DNA of 20,789 bases from a virus, in the IMG/VR virus record IMGVR_UViG_3300047552_000666, positions 1-20,789 of that record, one strand, 5' to 3'. The notes below the pieces were generated by a model. The model saw only the letters and a program-made list of their open reading frames with translations, made no database searches and had not been told where the DNA came from. Each line of letters opens with the position of its first letter. The first letter of the stretch is position 1. Positions 12,943 through 19,175 of the stretch are shown here, in pieces. The position numbers and the translations under genes are program-made.

Positions 12943-14247
12943 ATGCAAGCGACATACTTAGGCACATCTGAAACATTTAGTTTCCAAGAAATAGAAGGAA
13001 AATCCGAGAAAGAATTTTATATTTCAGGATATATATCAACAAAAGCTATTGACAAATTTAACGACACAATCACTGACGAATGTTTAAACGATATGTTGGT
13101 TCAAATAAAAAGTGGATCAATTAAAATAGACTTCGAACATGAAACAATCCACAACGAAAATCTAGATATAAACCCTGTTGCAAGAATTATTGACGCAAAG
13201 TTGGACCATAAAGGACTATGGGTCAAAGCAATGGTTAATTCTGCACATAAAAGATTCACAGAAATTAAAGGAAGCATAGTTCAAGGATTCTTAGACGCAT
13301 TTAGTATAGCATTCAAACCACTTGAAACTGCAACACGATATATTCAAGGAAAAGCTATCAGAGTTTTAAACAAAGTAAAATTAATCAATGTAGGCATCAC
13401 CGGAACACCAGTAAATGATGAATGTAGACTAGACAAAGTAATGGTTAAGGCTTTAAATGAAATAGATCTTTCAGACATAGAAGATGAAGAAGAAGTAGAA
13501 ATAGCATTAGATGACATGAGCGACTTAGAATTAAAACACAAGTACATTAAAAGAACAGGAACCTCAGGAAATTATACTTATTTTTATAGAGATGGAAGCT
13601 CCAGCAAAAAACCAAAATCACAAGAAAGTAATGATGATTATGACAAAGAAACAATGAAGGAGAAAGAAGAACAAGCTAACTCTGCAAGCGATTCAGCACT
13701 CGAAGAAGCACTTGATGGTAAAAACAAAAAGCAGATTGAAGAAATCTTAAAGAAACAATACGATTTATTAAGTCCTGGAGAAATTGAAGCCCTCGCAAAA
13801 GATGCATATAAAGAAGGACAAAAAGCAATGAAAGACGCAGATAAGAAACTCACAAAACAACAAGAAATGGAAGAAAATGAAAAAGATGATGAATTAATCA
13901 AAAAAGTAGACAAGAAGTTCGAAAAGAAAGCACTAGACACATCAAGCCCATTAGTGTCGGGCGAATCACAGTCATCTGAGAAATCAGAAGATAATAGGCA
14001 AATGACAGAAGAAACAAAACCTGTTGAAGAAGTAGCTAAGGCAGAGGAACCTAAAGCTGAAGAACCTAAGGAAGAAGTTAAAACTCCATCCGAAGTAGAA
14101 GCAGTCAAAGAGGAATTAGCTGAAGTAAAAGCTCAACTTGTAAAGTTACAACAGCAACTTGCAAAGCCTGAATTAAAGGCAATTCAAGAAGCTATGCCAA
14201 CAACTAAACAAAAAGATAACGTGACACCGTTAGGATTAATTGGATAA
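12943..14247 (+). CDS. HK97-type prohead protease (S78) with scaffold-like C-terminus
   Basis: Residues 1-170 match the S78 prohead protease: ISGYISTKAIDKFND (27-41), DFEHE with the catalytic His at H66, GLWVKAMVN (91-99), and FSIAF with the nucleophile Ser at S121. In HK97 the third catalytic residue is Glu in an LLEVSL-like strand; here that strand reads KLINVGITGTPVN (146-158), placing N149 where Glu is expected. Residues 190-434 are charged and low-complexity, with a KYIKRTGTSGNYTYFYR insert (200-216), Lys/Glu-rich helices, Pro/Glu repeats (EEPKAEEPKEE) and a final coiled coil, probably the scaffold that organises capsid assembly. The capsid protein has no long delta region, so this tail may supply it. 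Stop and capsid start overlap (TAATG). Confidence 0.85.
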   Translation: MQATYLGTSETFSFQEIEGKSEKEFYISGYISTKAIDKFNDTITDECLNDMLVQIKSGSIKIDFEHETIHNENLDINPVARIIDAKLDHKGLWVKAMVNSAHKRFTEIKGSIVQGFLDAFSIAFKPLETATRYIQGKAIRVLNKVKLINVGITGTPVNDECRLDKVMVKALNEIDLSDIEDEEEVEIALDDMSDLELKHKYIKRTGTSGNYTYFYRDGSSSKKPKSQESNDDYDKETMKEKEEQANSASDSALEEALDGKNKKQIEEILKKQYDLLSPGEIEALAKDAYKEGQKAMKDADKKLTKQQEMEENEKDDELIKKVDKKFEKKALDTSSPLVSGESQSSEKSEDNRQMTEETKPVEEVAKAEEPKAEEPKEEVKTPSEVEAVKEELAEVKAQLVKLQQQLAKPELKAIQEAMPTTKQKDNVTPLGLIG

Positions 14248-15350
14248 TGGACATACAAACAGCATATGCAATGTCTTTCGCTAACCTCCCAAATGAATCT
14301 AGATACGCTGGAATTGATGCGAAAGCATTAGCTTCTGGTATTGAAAGATATGAAGTCGATGCAAGAGCAAACATGTTCGGAAACGATAATGTAAACTTAA
14401 AAGCATTAGGCACAACAGCAGGCGGAGCAGGAACAGCAGGATATGCATTAGTACCCGTTTATGTAGACCCAAAAATCATAGATCAGACGAGAAAGTACAC
14501 ACCACTTTGTGAAATCGTACCAAGAGTTTCAAACCTAGGTATGACAGCAGACTACAACAATGTAACTGCAAAAGGTGGAGGTTTCACAGCAGCAGAAGAT
14601 TCTGCATTAGCTGAGAGAAACAATACTTTCGACAGATTCAGTACACCAATCAAATTCTTATATGCAGTAGGTAGAGTAACAGGGCCCGCAAAGGCATCTA
14701 TACCCGCTTATGCATTAGCAGGTTTCCAAGCAGGCGCATCTCAAAGTATGGGTTCCCCATTCTCTGACGCATCTGCTCCAAATGCAAAACAACTTGAAGT
14801 TTTACTACAAGCTAGAGCATTAAAGGAACTTGAAGAAAATTTGATCGTGAACGGAAATGTAGGCACAGATTCTACACAATTTAGTGGTATCATCACATTG
14901 ATGAGTACAACAAATACAGTAGCTAAGTCTACATCTGAGTTAGGATTAGAGGACATAAACACAGCCATCCAATATGCATTCGATGACGGAGGCAGACCAT
15001 CTATTGCGGTTTGTTCAAGCGCAGTCTACACAGACTTACTTGGATTATTACAGCAAAGAATCGGTTATATGCAGGCACAACAACAAGTACTTTGGGGATT
15101 CCAATCTATTGTAATTCATACAATGGTTGGTCCAGTAACTGTTATACCTTCAATGTTTATGAGCAACGTATCTGGTAGTAAAGCAATTTACTTCTTGGAT
15201 TTGTCGGTCGTAGAAATGAGAGTATTACAAGATATGGTATACGAAGAACTTGCGAAAACTAATGACTCAGAGAAATTCATGCTTAAAATGTATGAAGCTC
15301 TAATCATTAAGAACACCTCATTCTGCTCGTCTATCACAGCAATAAAGTAA
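14247..15350 (+). CDS. Major capsid protein (HK97 fold)
   Basis: This 367-aa protein directly follows the prohead protease (TAATG overlap). Landmarks include YALVPVYVDPKIIDQTR (66-82), VPRVSNLGMTADYN (91-104), FSTPIKFLYAVGRVTGPA (131-148), a spine-helix-like LLQARALKELEENLIVNG, and a P-domain-like end with IYFLDLSVVEMRV. These are typical of an HK97-fold capsid group also found in archaeal and bacterial tailed viruses. The Gly/Ala-rich part around 55-66 (TTAGGAGTAG) may be the processing or hinge region between the N-arm and the core. It assembles into the icosahedral shell with the portal at one vertex. No promoter lies immediately upstream; it is read with the protease. Confidence 0.88.
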   Translation: MDIQTAYAMSFANLPNESRYAGIDAKALASGIERYEVDARANMFGNDNVNLKALGTTAGGAGTAGYALVPVYVDPKIIDQTRKYTPLCEIVPRVSNLGMTADYNNVTAKGGGFTAAEDSALAERNNTFDRFSTPIKFLYAVGRVTGPAKASIPAYALAGFQAGASQSMGSPFSDASAPNAKQLEVLLQARALKELEENLIVNGNVGTDSTQFSGIITLMSTTNTVAKSTSELGLEDINTAIQYAFDDGGRPSIAVCSSAVYTDLLGLLQQRIGYMQAQQQVLWGFQSIVIHTMVGPVTVIPSMFMSNVSGSKAIYFLDLSVVEMRVLQDMVYEELAKTNDSEKFMLKMYEALIIKNTSFCSSITAIK

Positions 15351-15351
15351 A

Positions 15352-15633
15352 ATGGTAGAAAATTTTAATGTACAACCCGTTAGAGCAGCTCCACTTGGTG
15401 GATCAGGCTTAAATGGAACACGACTTGTATCCGTTACAGTTGCGAAAGCGACACAAAACGATACAGTTACTCTAAAAAACATTAAAAGTTTACTAGCAGT
15501 CGTAGGCGGAAGTGTAACAGCTTCCAATGGTGCAATTACAGCAGAAACTTACACAGCAGTGTTAAGTACTGGTGTTATTACATTAACCTCCTCAGCAGTA
15601 GGCAACACCACATTACTATTATTAGTGAAATAA
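15352..15633 (+). CDS. Small beta-rich virion protein (possible capsid decoration)
   Basis: This 93-aa protein starts two bases after the capsid stop and has no Shine-Dalgarno site, so it is probably read by re-initiation. It has Pro/Gly-rich N-terminal residues then Thr/Val-rich strands (RLVSVTVAKATQNDTVTL; YTAVLSTGVITLTSSAVG; TTLLLLV). Composition and position directly after the capsid gene suggest a head decoration or cement protein. It resembles its downstream neighbour in size and in the final strand pattern (VLSTGVITL here, ATILAFGI there), although identity is low. The call rests on context. Confidence 0.6.
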   Translation: MVENFNVQPVRAAPLGGSGLNGTRLVSVTVAKATQNDTVTLKNIKSLLAVVGGSVTASNGAITAETYTAVLSTGVITLTSSAVGNTTLLLLVK

Positions 15634-15634
15634 A

Positions 15635-15913
15635 ATGGCAGCAGCAGCACAAACAGCAACTCGAGTCGGAAGCATAGGAGAAGTTGTCACCATAACTGGA
15701 ACACCATTAAAAATGGGAGTTTATTCGGCTACAGTAGCAACACAATCTGACTGGGTAATTCTATCAGATTTTGACGAAGTAAAATTCGCAACAGCTACAG
15801 TCGTTGCAGACGGCACTATAAATGCCTCTACAATCGATGGAACCACAAAGAATAAAGTTTTATTGAATGGATCCACAACTGGTGCCGCAACAATCTTGGC
15901 ATTCGGAATTTAA
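15635..15913 (+). CDS. Small beta-rich virion protein, tandem with previous
   Basis: This 92-aa protein starts right after its neighbour (TAAAATGG). The N-terminus is AAAAQTATRVG, then strands GEVVTITGTPLKMGVYSATV, DWVILSDFDEVKFATATVVA and a final TGAATILAFGI. No cysteines or catalytic motifs. As the last gene before a hairpin terminator, it shares the capsid transcript, which is presumably abundant. A capsid-decoration or head-stabilising role is likely by position. A distant duplication of the 15352 gene is possible but not provable by eye. Confidence 0.6.
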   Translation: MAAAAQTATRVGSIGEVVTITGTPLKMGVYSATVATQSDWVILSDFDEVKFATATVVADGTINASTIDGTTKNKVLLNGSTTGAATILAFGI

Positions 15914-15916
15914 TAT
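15909..15916 (+). promoter_or_regulatory. Possible TATA box for the connector gene
   Basis: TTTAATAT overlaps the stop of the preceding gene and lies within the small inverted repeat GGAAT-TTAAT-ATTCC (15905-15919). A start ~25 nt downstream would fall near 15938, inside the terminator hairpin, leaving a 15-nt leader to ATG 15953. It matches the late consensus poorly. Confidence 0.3.
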
Positions 15917-15922
15917 TCCCGA

Positions 15923-15946
15923 GGTGGAGCCTAGCTCCATCTTTTT
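15923..15946 (+). terminator. Hairpin terminator after capsid/decoration genes
   Basis: GGTGGAGC (15923-15930) pairs with GCTCCATC (15934-15941): eight pairs including one G-U, with a three-base CTA loop, followed by TTTTT (15942-15946). This is the structure of a bacterial intrinsic terminator, unusual beside the plain T-tract terminators elsewhere here. It probably ends or attenuates the abundant protease-capsid-decoration message, or protects its 3' end. Confidence 0.75.
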
Positions 15947-15952
15947 ATATTC

Positions 15953-16768
15953 ATGGCTTACACAACAGCTCAACTCATACTAGATAAAATAGGAGTCCTA
16001 GAAGCAGACGTAGGGGCTACAAATTTATCAAATATTATTATAGATGCGCAAGCAGAAGTAGATAGAATCTTAAAAACAACTTGCGAACCAAAGCAAGAAA
16101 TCAAAACATTCGTAGGAAATGGAAAAGATACTTATTACTTAACAAACGTACCCGTAATGACTATCAAAGCAGTCTTCATTGATTCTGAGAGCTTAGATAT
16201 GGAAGACGTAAGATTCAACAGAGAAGGTGCAGTTACTTTATTAAGATCAGGAACTCAAACAGCCTTTTATTCAGCTTTAGAACCAAACTGCTCGATTAGA
16301 TATTATTATGCATGGCTTGAAGATACAACACAATATACTACAAGTGGAAACGTATTAGCAGGAACAGACATCACAGTTACTTTAGACACAAAGGTAGGCC
16401 TAACAGCAGGAAACTGGTTAAGAATAATTGGTACAGATGGACACGAAGAATGGACAAAAATCAAAACAGTACATTCAACTAATCCTACAATAACATGCGA
16501 TCTAGTTTACTCACATTCATCAGGAAGTATAGCTTACTTGGGAGCAGTTCCAAGAATAGTACAAAAACTAGCAGCAGTAGTTGGAGCAATTATGGGTGCA
16601 GTTTATATGGTTGGTTCTACTTATGACTTCGCAACAGGATATACTATTCCAGACTTCTCAATCCAAAAGGGAGAACCTTACCCAGCATTTTTGAGAGTTA
16701 TTGACGACCTAATAAAAGAAAGAGACTTCTTAATCGGACAGATCGTCCCATTCCCCACATTTTGCTAG
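15953..16768 (+). CDS. Head-tail connector (gp6-like) with inserted beta domain
   Basis: The 271-aa protein begins with helices typical of gp6/gp15-type adaptors (AYTTAQLILDKIGVLEADVG; IIIDAQAEVDRILKTTC), has a strand-rich middle, and returns to helices (IVQKLAAVVGAIMGAVYMV; AFLRVIDDLIKERDFL). In the family the protein forms a ring under the portal. Standard members are about 100-200 aa; here an extra beta-rich stretch (about 125-200, with DITVTLDTKVGLTAGNWLRI and TWTK-like turns) looks inserted, perhaps exposed on the neck. Position after capsid/decoration and before head closure fits. ATG 15953 follows the T-run of the terminator by six bases. Confidence 0.72.
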   Translation: MAYTTAQLILDKIGVLEADVGATNLSNIIIDAQAEVDRILKTTCEPKQEIKTFVGNGKDTYYLTNVPVMTIKAVFIDSESLDMEDVRFNREGAVTLLRSGTQTAFYSALEPNCSIRYYYAWLEDTTQYTTSGNVLAGTDITVTLDTKVGLTAGNWLRIIGTDGHEEWTKIKTVHSTNPTITCDLVYSHSSGSIAYLGAVPRIVQKLAAVVGAIMGAVYMVGSTYDFATGYTIPDFSIQKGEPYPAFLRVIDDLIKERDFLIGQIVPFPTFC

Positions 16769-16777
16769 TTTAGATGG

Positions 16778-16785
16778 TTTTAAAA
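16778..16785 (+). promoter_or_regulatory. Archaeal promoter (TATA box)
   Basis: TTTTAAAA preceded by GATGG is centred about 26 nt before ATG 16808 of the 37-aa membrane peptide, giving a leaderless message. It lies ten bases after the connector stop. It differs from the five-copy late element. Confidence 0.6.
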
Positions 16786-16807
16786 AGAGCAAAGTTATAG
16801 AATAAAT

Positions 16808-16921
16808 ATGGTAAAAAAACGATGGTATAGTAAGACTGCGCTTGTGTTATGGCTTTTATTTTTTTGGCCAGCCGCGATAGCATACTTGCTAATCAAACAC
16901 TCAAACAGGAAAAGGATTTAA
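16808..16921 (+). CDS. 37-aa single-pass membrane peptide
   Basis: This small gene has an N-terminal basic stretch (MVKKRWYSK), one hydrophobic segment (TALVLWLLFFWPAAIAYLLI, about 10-29) and a basic tail ending KRI. The FFWP-aliphatic-K pattern resembles small host membrane segments rather than a classic holin. It has its own leaderless-type promoter. Its last codons AAA AGG ATT TAA are the late promoter of the next gene, so the coding end and promoter are the same bases. It may alter the host membrane (lysis, exclusion or sensing); no family is certain. Confidence 0.6.
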   Translation: MVKKRWYSKTALVLWLLFFWPAAIAYLLIKHSNRKRI

Positions 16922-16924
16922 ATA
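16911..16924 (+). promoter_or_regulatory. Late-type promoter AAAGGATTTAAATA (copy 3)
   Basis: Exact copy of the element, overlapping the last codons and stop of the membrane-peptide gene. The TATA centre is about 26 nt before ATG 16946, predicting a leaderless message for the 51-aa protein and perhaps the metallophosphoesterase. Confidence 0.82.
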
Positions 16925-16945
16925 CTTCTGCTTAATAAATAAAGT

Positions 16946-17101
16946 ATGGCAGCAGTAAAAGTAAAGACATTTATTATCAATAATGTTAGTACAACAGATA
17001 GCGATATTGAAACAGGACTAGGTGTAACAAGCACAGTCTTCGGAATTTCAGTAATTCCAATATCTGCACAAAAATCTCGTGTGATAGTTTTTTATAATTA
17101 A
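16946..17101 (+). CDS. 51-aa beta-rich small protein
   Basis: The peptide begins MAAVKVKTFIINNVSTTDSD and ends SRVIVFYN, with alternating hydrophobic residues in three likely strands. There are no cysteines or charged clusters. A perfectly placed late-type promoter directs a leaderless start, which is the best evidence that it is expressed. It may be a minor virion component; I do not recognise it. Confidence 0.6.
   Translation: MAAVKVKTFIINNVSTTDSDIETGLGVTSTVFGISVIPISAQKSRVIVFYN
17091..17098 (+). promoter_or_regulatory. Possible TATA box for metallophosphoesterase
   Basis: TTTATAAT, within a T-rich end of the 51-aa gene, is centred about 24 nt before ATG 17118. The whole 16-nt gap is AT-only, so the box is not certain. 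The gene could also be read from the upstream late promoter. Confidence 0.4.
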
Positions 17102-17117
17102 TATTAAAAAATTTTAA

Positions 17118-17942
17118 ATGGGGATAGAAGAAATAATTAAAAAAGCAGGCTTGACAGAACAAGAACTAAGGGCGCTTATTTCTAGTAAAAAAAGAGATCC
17201 TTCTGTAAGAACCTATGAACATGAAATTCCAAGTTATAAATTTAAAATAGGACTAATCTCAGATACACACATAGGACATTCTAAGTTTAAAGAACCATTA
17301 TTCGCAAAAGCAGGTAAGCATTTTAGATCATTAAAAATAAAAGAAGTCTATCACGCAGGCGATGTATTGGAAGGAATGAGCGGTCGACCAGGGCATGTTT
17401 ATGAATTAGCCCAAGTAGGATTCAACGCACAAATTAAATATGCAGAAGAATTGTGGAAAAAACATTTTAAAGGATTAAAAACATTTGGAATAACAGGAAA
17501 CCACGATCAATGGTATAAAAACAAAAACGATGCAGGAGTAGATGTCGGTGTAGAATTAGAAAAAAGGCTCGCTGGAACAGATAGCCCATTCACATACCTA
17601 GGAGAAAATGAAGCAGATATTCATCTAGGGCCCGTCAAACTTAAATTATTTCATGCTAACGATGGGACAGCATACGCAACTAGTTACAAACTACAAAAAT
17701 TAATAGAGAGCCTTGAAGGAGGAAATAAACCTCATATCTTAGCAGAAGGACATTATCACAAGGCAATGTATGCTTTTATAAGAAATGTACATGGATTCGA
17801 AGGAGGAACATTCTGCGGTCAAAGTGGGTTCATGCGAGGTAAAAAGATCCCTGCACATATGGGTTATTGGGTTTTAGATATCAAAGCTAACAAAAAAGGA
17901 GTCACAGAAATAGCTCCTATTTTCACACCTTGGTACGAATAG
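17118..17942 (+). CDS. Calcineurin-like metallophosphoesterase
   Basis: This 274-aa protein has every core motif of the two-metal phosphoesterase fold: DTH in GLISDTHIGH (D49, H51), GD in HAGDVLEG (81-82), GNHD (127-130), the metal-binding His in LFHAND (H179) and GHYH (211-214). An N-terminal ~40-residue helical extension (IEEIIKKAGLTEQELRALIS) resembles a small helix-turn-helix or docking segment. Relatives include nucleases (Mre11/SbcD), cyclic-nucleotide phosphodiesterases and dinucleotide hydrolases; motifs alone do not separate these. It sits between a connector and a head-closure gene, an unusual place for an enzyme. It might destroy host signalling nucleotides or trim DNA ends at packaging; both are speculation. 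Confidence 0.88.
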   Translation: MGIEEIIKKAGLTEQELRALISSKKRDPSVRTYEHEIPSYKFKIGLISDTHIGHSKFKEPLFAKAGKHFRSLKIKEVYHAGDVLEGMSGRPGHVYELAQVGFNAQIKYAEELWKKHFKGLKTFGITGNHDQWYKNKNDAGVDVGVELEKRLAGTDSPFTYLGENEADIHLGPVKLKLFHANDGTAYATSYKLQKLIESLEGGNKPHILAEGHYHKAMYAFIRNVHGFEGGTFCGQSGFMRGKKIPAHMGYWVLDIKANKKGVTEIAPIFTPWYE

Positions 17943-17956
17943 AAAGGATTTAAATA
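17943..17956 (+). promoter_or_regulatory. Late-type promoter AAAGGATTTAAATA (copy 4)
   Basis: Exact copy of the element, starting at the base after the metallophosphoesterase stop TAG. The TATA centre is about 26 nt before ATG 17978, predicting a leaderless message. Confidence 0.82.
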
Positions 17957-17977
17957 AAAACCTTATGTATTATTTTT

Positions 17978-18346
17978 ATGGGCATTTCAAGTTTAGGAAT
18001 TGTTAAGGAAGACTTCGAACAATCAGCATTCGCAGATTTATCTAGGACAGTTTTCAGAACACCGATGACAAAAACAACATCTAACACATCAGGAGCCGTA
18101 ACATTCACCGCAGGAACGCCTGAAAACATCTACGCAATATTCACAAAAAGGACTAAAAGATTTGATTATTCTAAAGAAGGTTTGGTAGAAATGGGCGATG
18201 CGTTCATGCAGATTAAACAAGATCAAACTTTAAACAAAGAAGATTTAATCGCAGTAGATTCAGAAACATATAGAGTTAATGAAATTTTATTAAGGGTGCC
18301 AGGTGGAAGTAACTTTTTTAAATCCGTCACATTATTCAAGATATAA
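17978..18346 (+). CDS. Head closure / head-tail joining protein (putative)
   Basis: This 122-aa protein has an N-terminal helix-like part (KEDFEQSAFADLSRTVFRT), then strands: AVTFTAGTPENIYAIFTKRT, QIKQDQTLNKEDLIAVDSET, YRVNEILLRV. The final ETYRVNEIL segment preceding a GGS turn is typical of small beta-barrel head-tail joining proteins that close the portal channel and receive the tail. Position after the connector and before the gp10-like neck protein supports this. It leads a unit with the CxxxCC protein (TAATG overlap) and the methyltransferase. Confidence 0.6.
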   Translation: MGISSLGIVKEDFEQSAFADLSRTVFRTPMTKTTSNTSGAVTFTAGTPENIYAIFTKRTKRFDYSKEGLVEMGDAFMQIKQDQTLNKEDLIAVDSETYRVNEILLRVPGGSNFFKSVTLFKI

Positions 18347-18642
18347 TGGGCTGTTTAGAAAATCTAAAAATATGCAAAGGAGAATGTTGTAGATATTTTG
18401 TTTTTAATGTAGAATTAACAGACGACTTAAGAAATTATTATAACCTTCATGAAAACACAAAAGCAGTAGGAAACCAAGTTTTTATTTTAAACAAATGTAA
18501 ACACTTATCAAAAGCTGGAAAGTGTAAAATTTACAATAGTCCTAAGAAACCTAAAATCTGTAGCAAAGGATACACAGAAACAATGGACTCTCTAGATTGT
18601 CCTGATTCGTGCATCTACAAAAACAAATGCAAGAAGAAATAA
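18346..18642 (+). CDS. YkgJ-like Cys-rich metal-binding protein
   Basis: This 98-aa protein shows the CxxxCC signature (C10, C14, C15 in KICKGECCRYF), CKHL (C51), GKCKIY (C60) and KICSKGY (C72), the order expected for the YkgJ/CxxCxxCC domain thought to bind zinc or iron. Extra cysteines C85, C89 and C95 follow. Cellular relatives are widespread but functionally obscure, with a proposed metal-chelating or Fe-S role. Finding one in a virus morphogenesis block, translationally coupled to a structural gene (TAATG), is unusual. It may act with the overlapping SAM methyltransferase gene. Confidence 0.75.
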   Translation: MGCLENLKICKGECCRYFVFNVELTDDLRNYYNLHENTKAVGNQVFILNKCKHLSKAGKCKIYNSPKKPKICSKGYTETMDSLDCPDSCIYKNKCKKK

Positions 18643-19130
18643 TCAGATACGTTGAGATAAAACCTCACGAAGTAGAATTTATTAAAAATATTGTAGGAAC
18701 AGGAAAAAAAGTAATCGAAATAGGAGTCTATGCCGGAACCACAACCTGCGCGCTCCAAGAAAATAACAAAGTCTATGCAATAGATCCTCATGAAGAAGGA
18801 TACGACTCTAAAGATGTAGCTAGCCAAAACATGAAAGGCATAAAAGAGCTATTCCTAGGAAAGATTAATTCTAATGTGGTATATTTCCAAATGAAATCAG
18901 AAAAAGCGCTACTAGACTGGAAAGAACAAGCCTACGCATTGATTATAGATGGGGAACATAGTAAAAAGGCCTTAGAAATAGACATTCAATTTGAAAGATT
19001 CGTAGAAGTGGTAATATTTCACGATTATTCAAGTAGCTGGCCAGAAGTTAGAGATTTTATAGATGAATATAAAAAAGGAAAAGAAGTAATAGGTATCTGC
19101 GGATCAGCAATCGCAATAAAAAGGATTTAA
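18627..19130 (+). CDS. SAM-dependent methyltransferase (class I)
   Basis: ATG 18627 gives 167 aa; GTG 18609 would add six. SAM-binding motif I is KVIEIGVYAGTTT (28-40), followed by the acidic end of strand 2 in VYAIDPHEE (D53), then ALIIDGEHSKKALEIDI (104-120) and VVIFHDY (128-134). IDGEHS...DI and HDY are typical of Methyltransf_24-type enzymes that methylate sugars, small molecules or other acceptors. A sugar O-methyltransferase could extend the work of the glycosyltransferase at 5040-5654, but that is only inference. It overlaps the YkgJ-like gene by 16 nt, and its last codons AAA AGG ATT TAA are the late promoter of the next gene. Confidence 0.8.
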   Translation: MQEEIIRYVEIKPHEVEFIKNIVGTGKKVIEIGVYAGTTTCALQENNKVYAIDPHEEGYDSKDVASQNMKGIKELFLGKINSNVVYFQMKSEKALLDWKEQAYALIIDGEHSKKALEIDIQFERFVEVVIFHDYSSSWPEVRDFIDEYKKGKEVIGICGSAIAIKRI

Positions 19131-19133
19131 ATA
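19120..19133 (+). promoter_or_regulatory. Late-type promoter AAAGGATTTAAATA (copy 5)
   Basis: Exact copy of the element, containing the final codons and stop (TAA 19128-19130) of the methyltransferase gene. ATG 19176 is about 46 nt from the TATA centre, so unlike copies 2-4 this transcript should carry a leader of about 20 nt. Confidence 0.8.
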
Positions 19134-19153
19134 AAGAATTAAATTGTAAATCA

Positions 19154-19167
19154 TAGGCAAGAGCCTA
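19154..19167 (+). other. Small leader hairpin
   Basis: TAGGC (19154-19158) and GCCTA (19163-19167) are perfect inverted repeats with an AAGA loop, lying at the predicted 5' end of the neck-protein message, 8 nt before ATG 19176. It could be a 5' stabilising structure or an operator; only the pairing is seen. Confidence 0.4.
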
Positions 19168-19175
19168 ATAGTTCA

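Noticed and set aside
13638-14108. 156-codon minus-strand frame
   Set aside because: Its Ser/Phe/Leu-rich translation is the mirror of the Glu/Lys-rich scaffold part of the protease gene; no start signal or motif on the minus strand.
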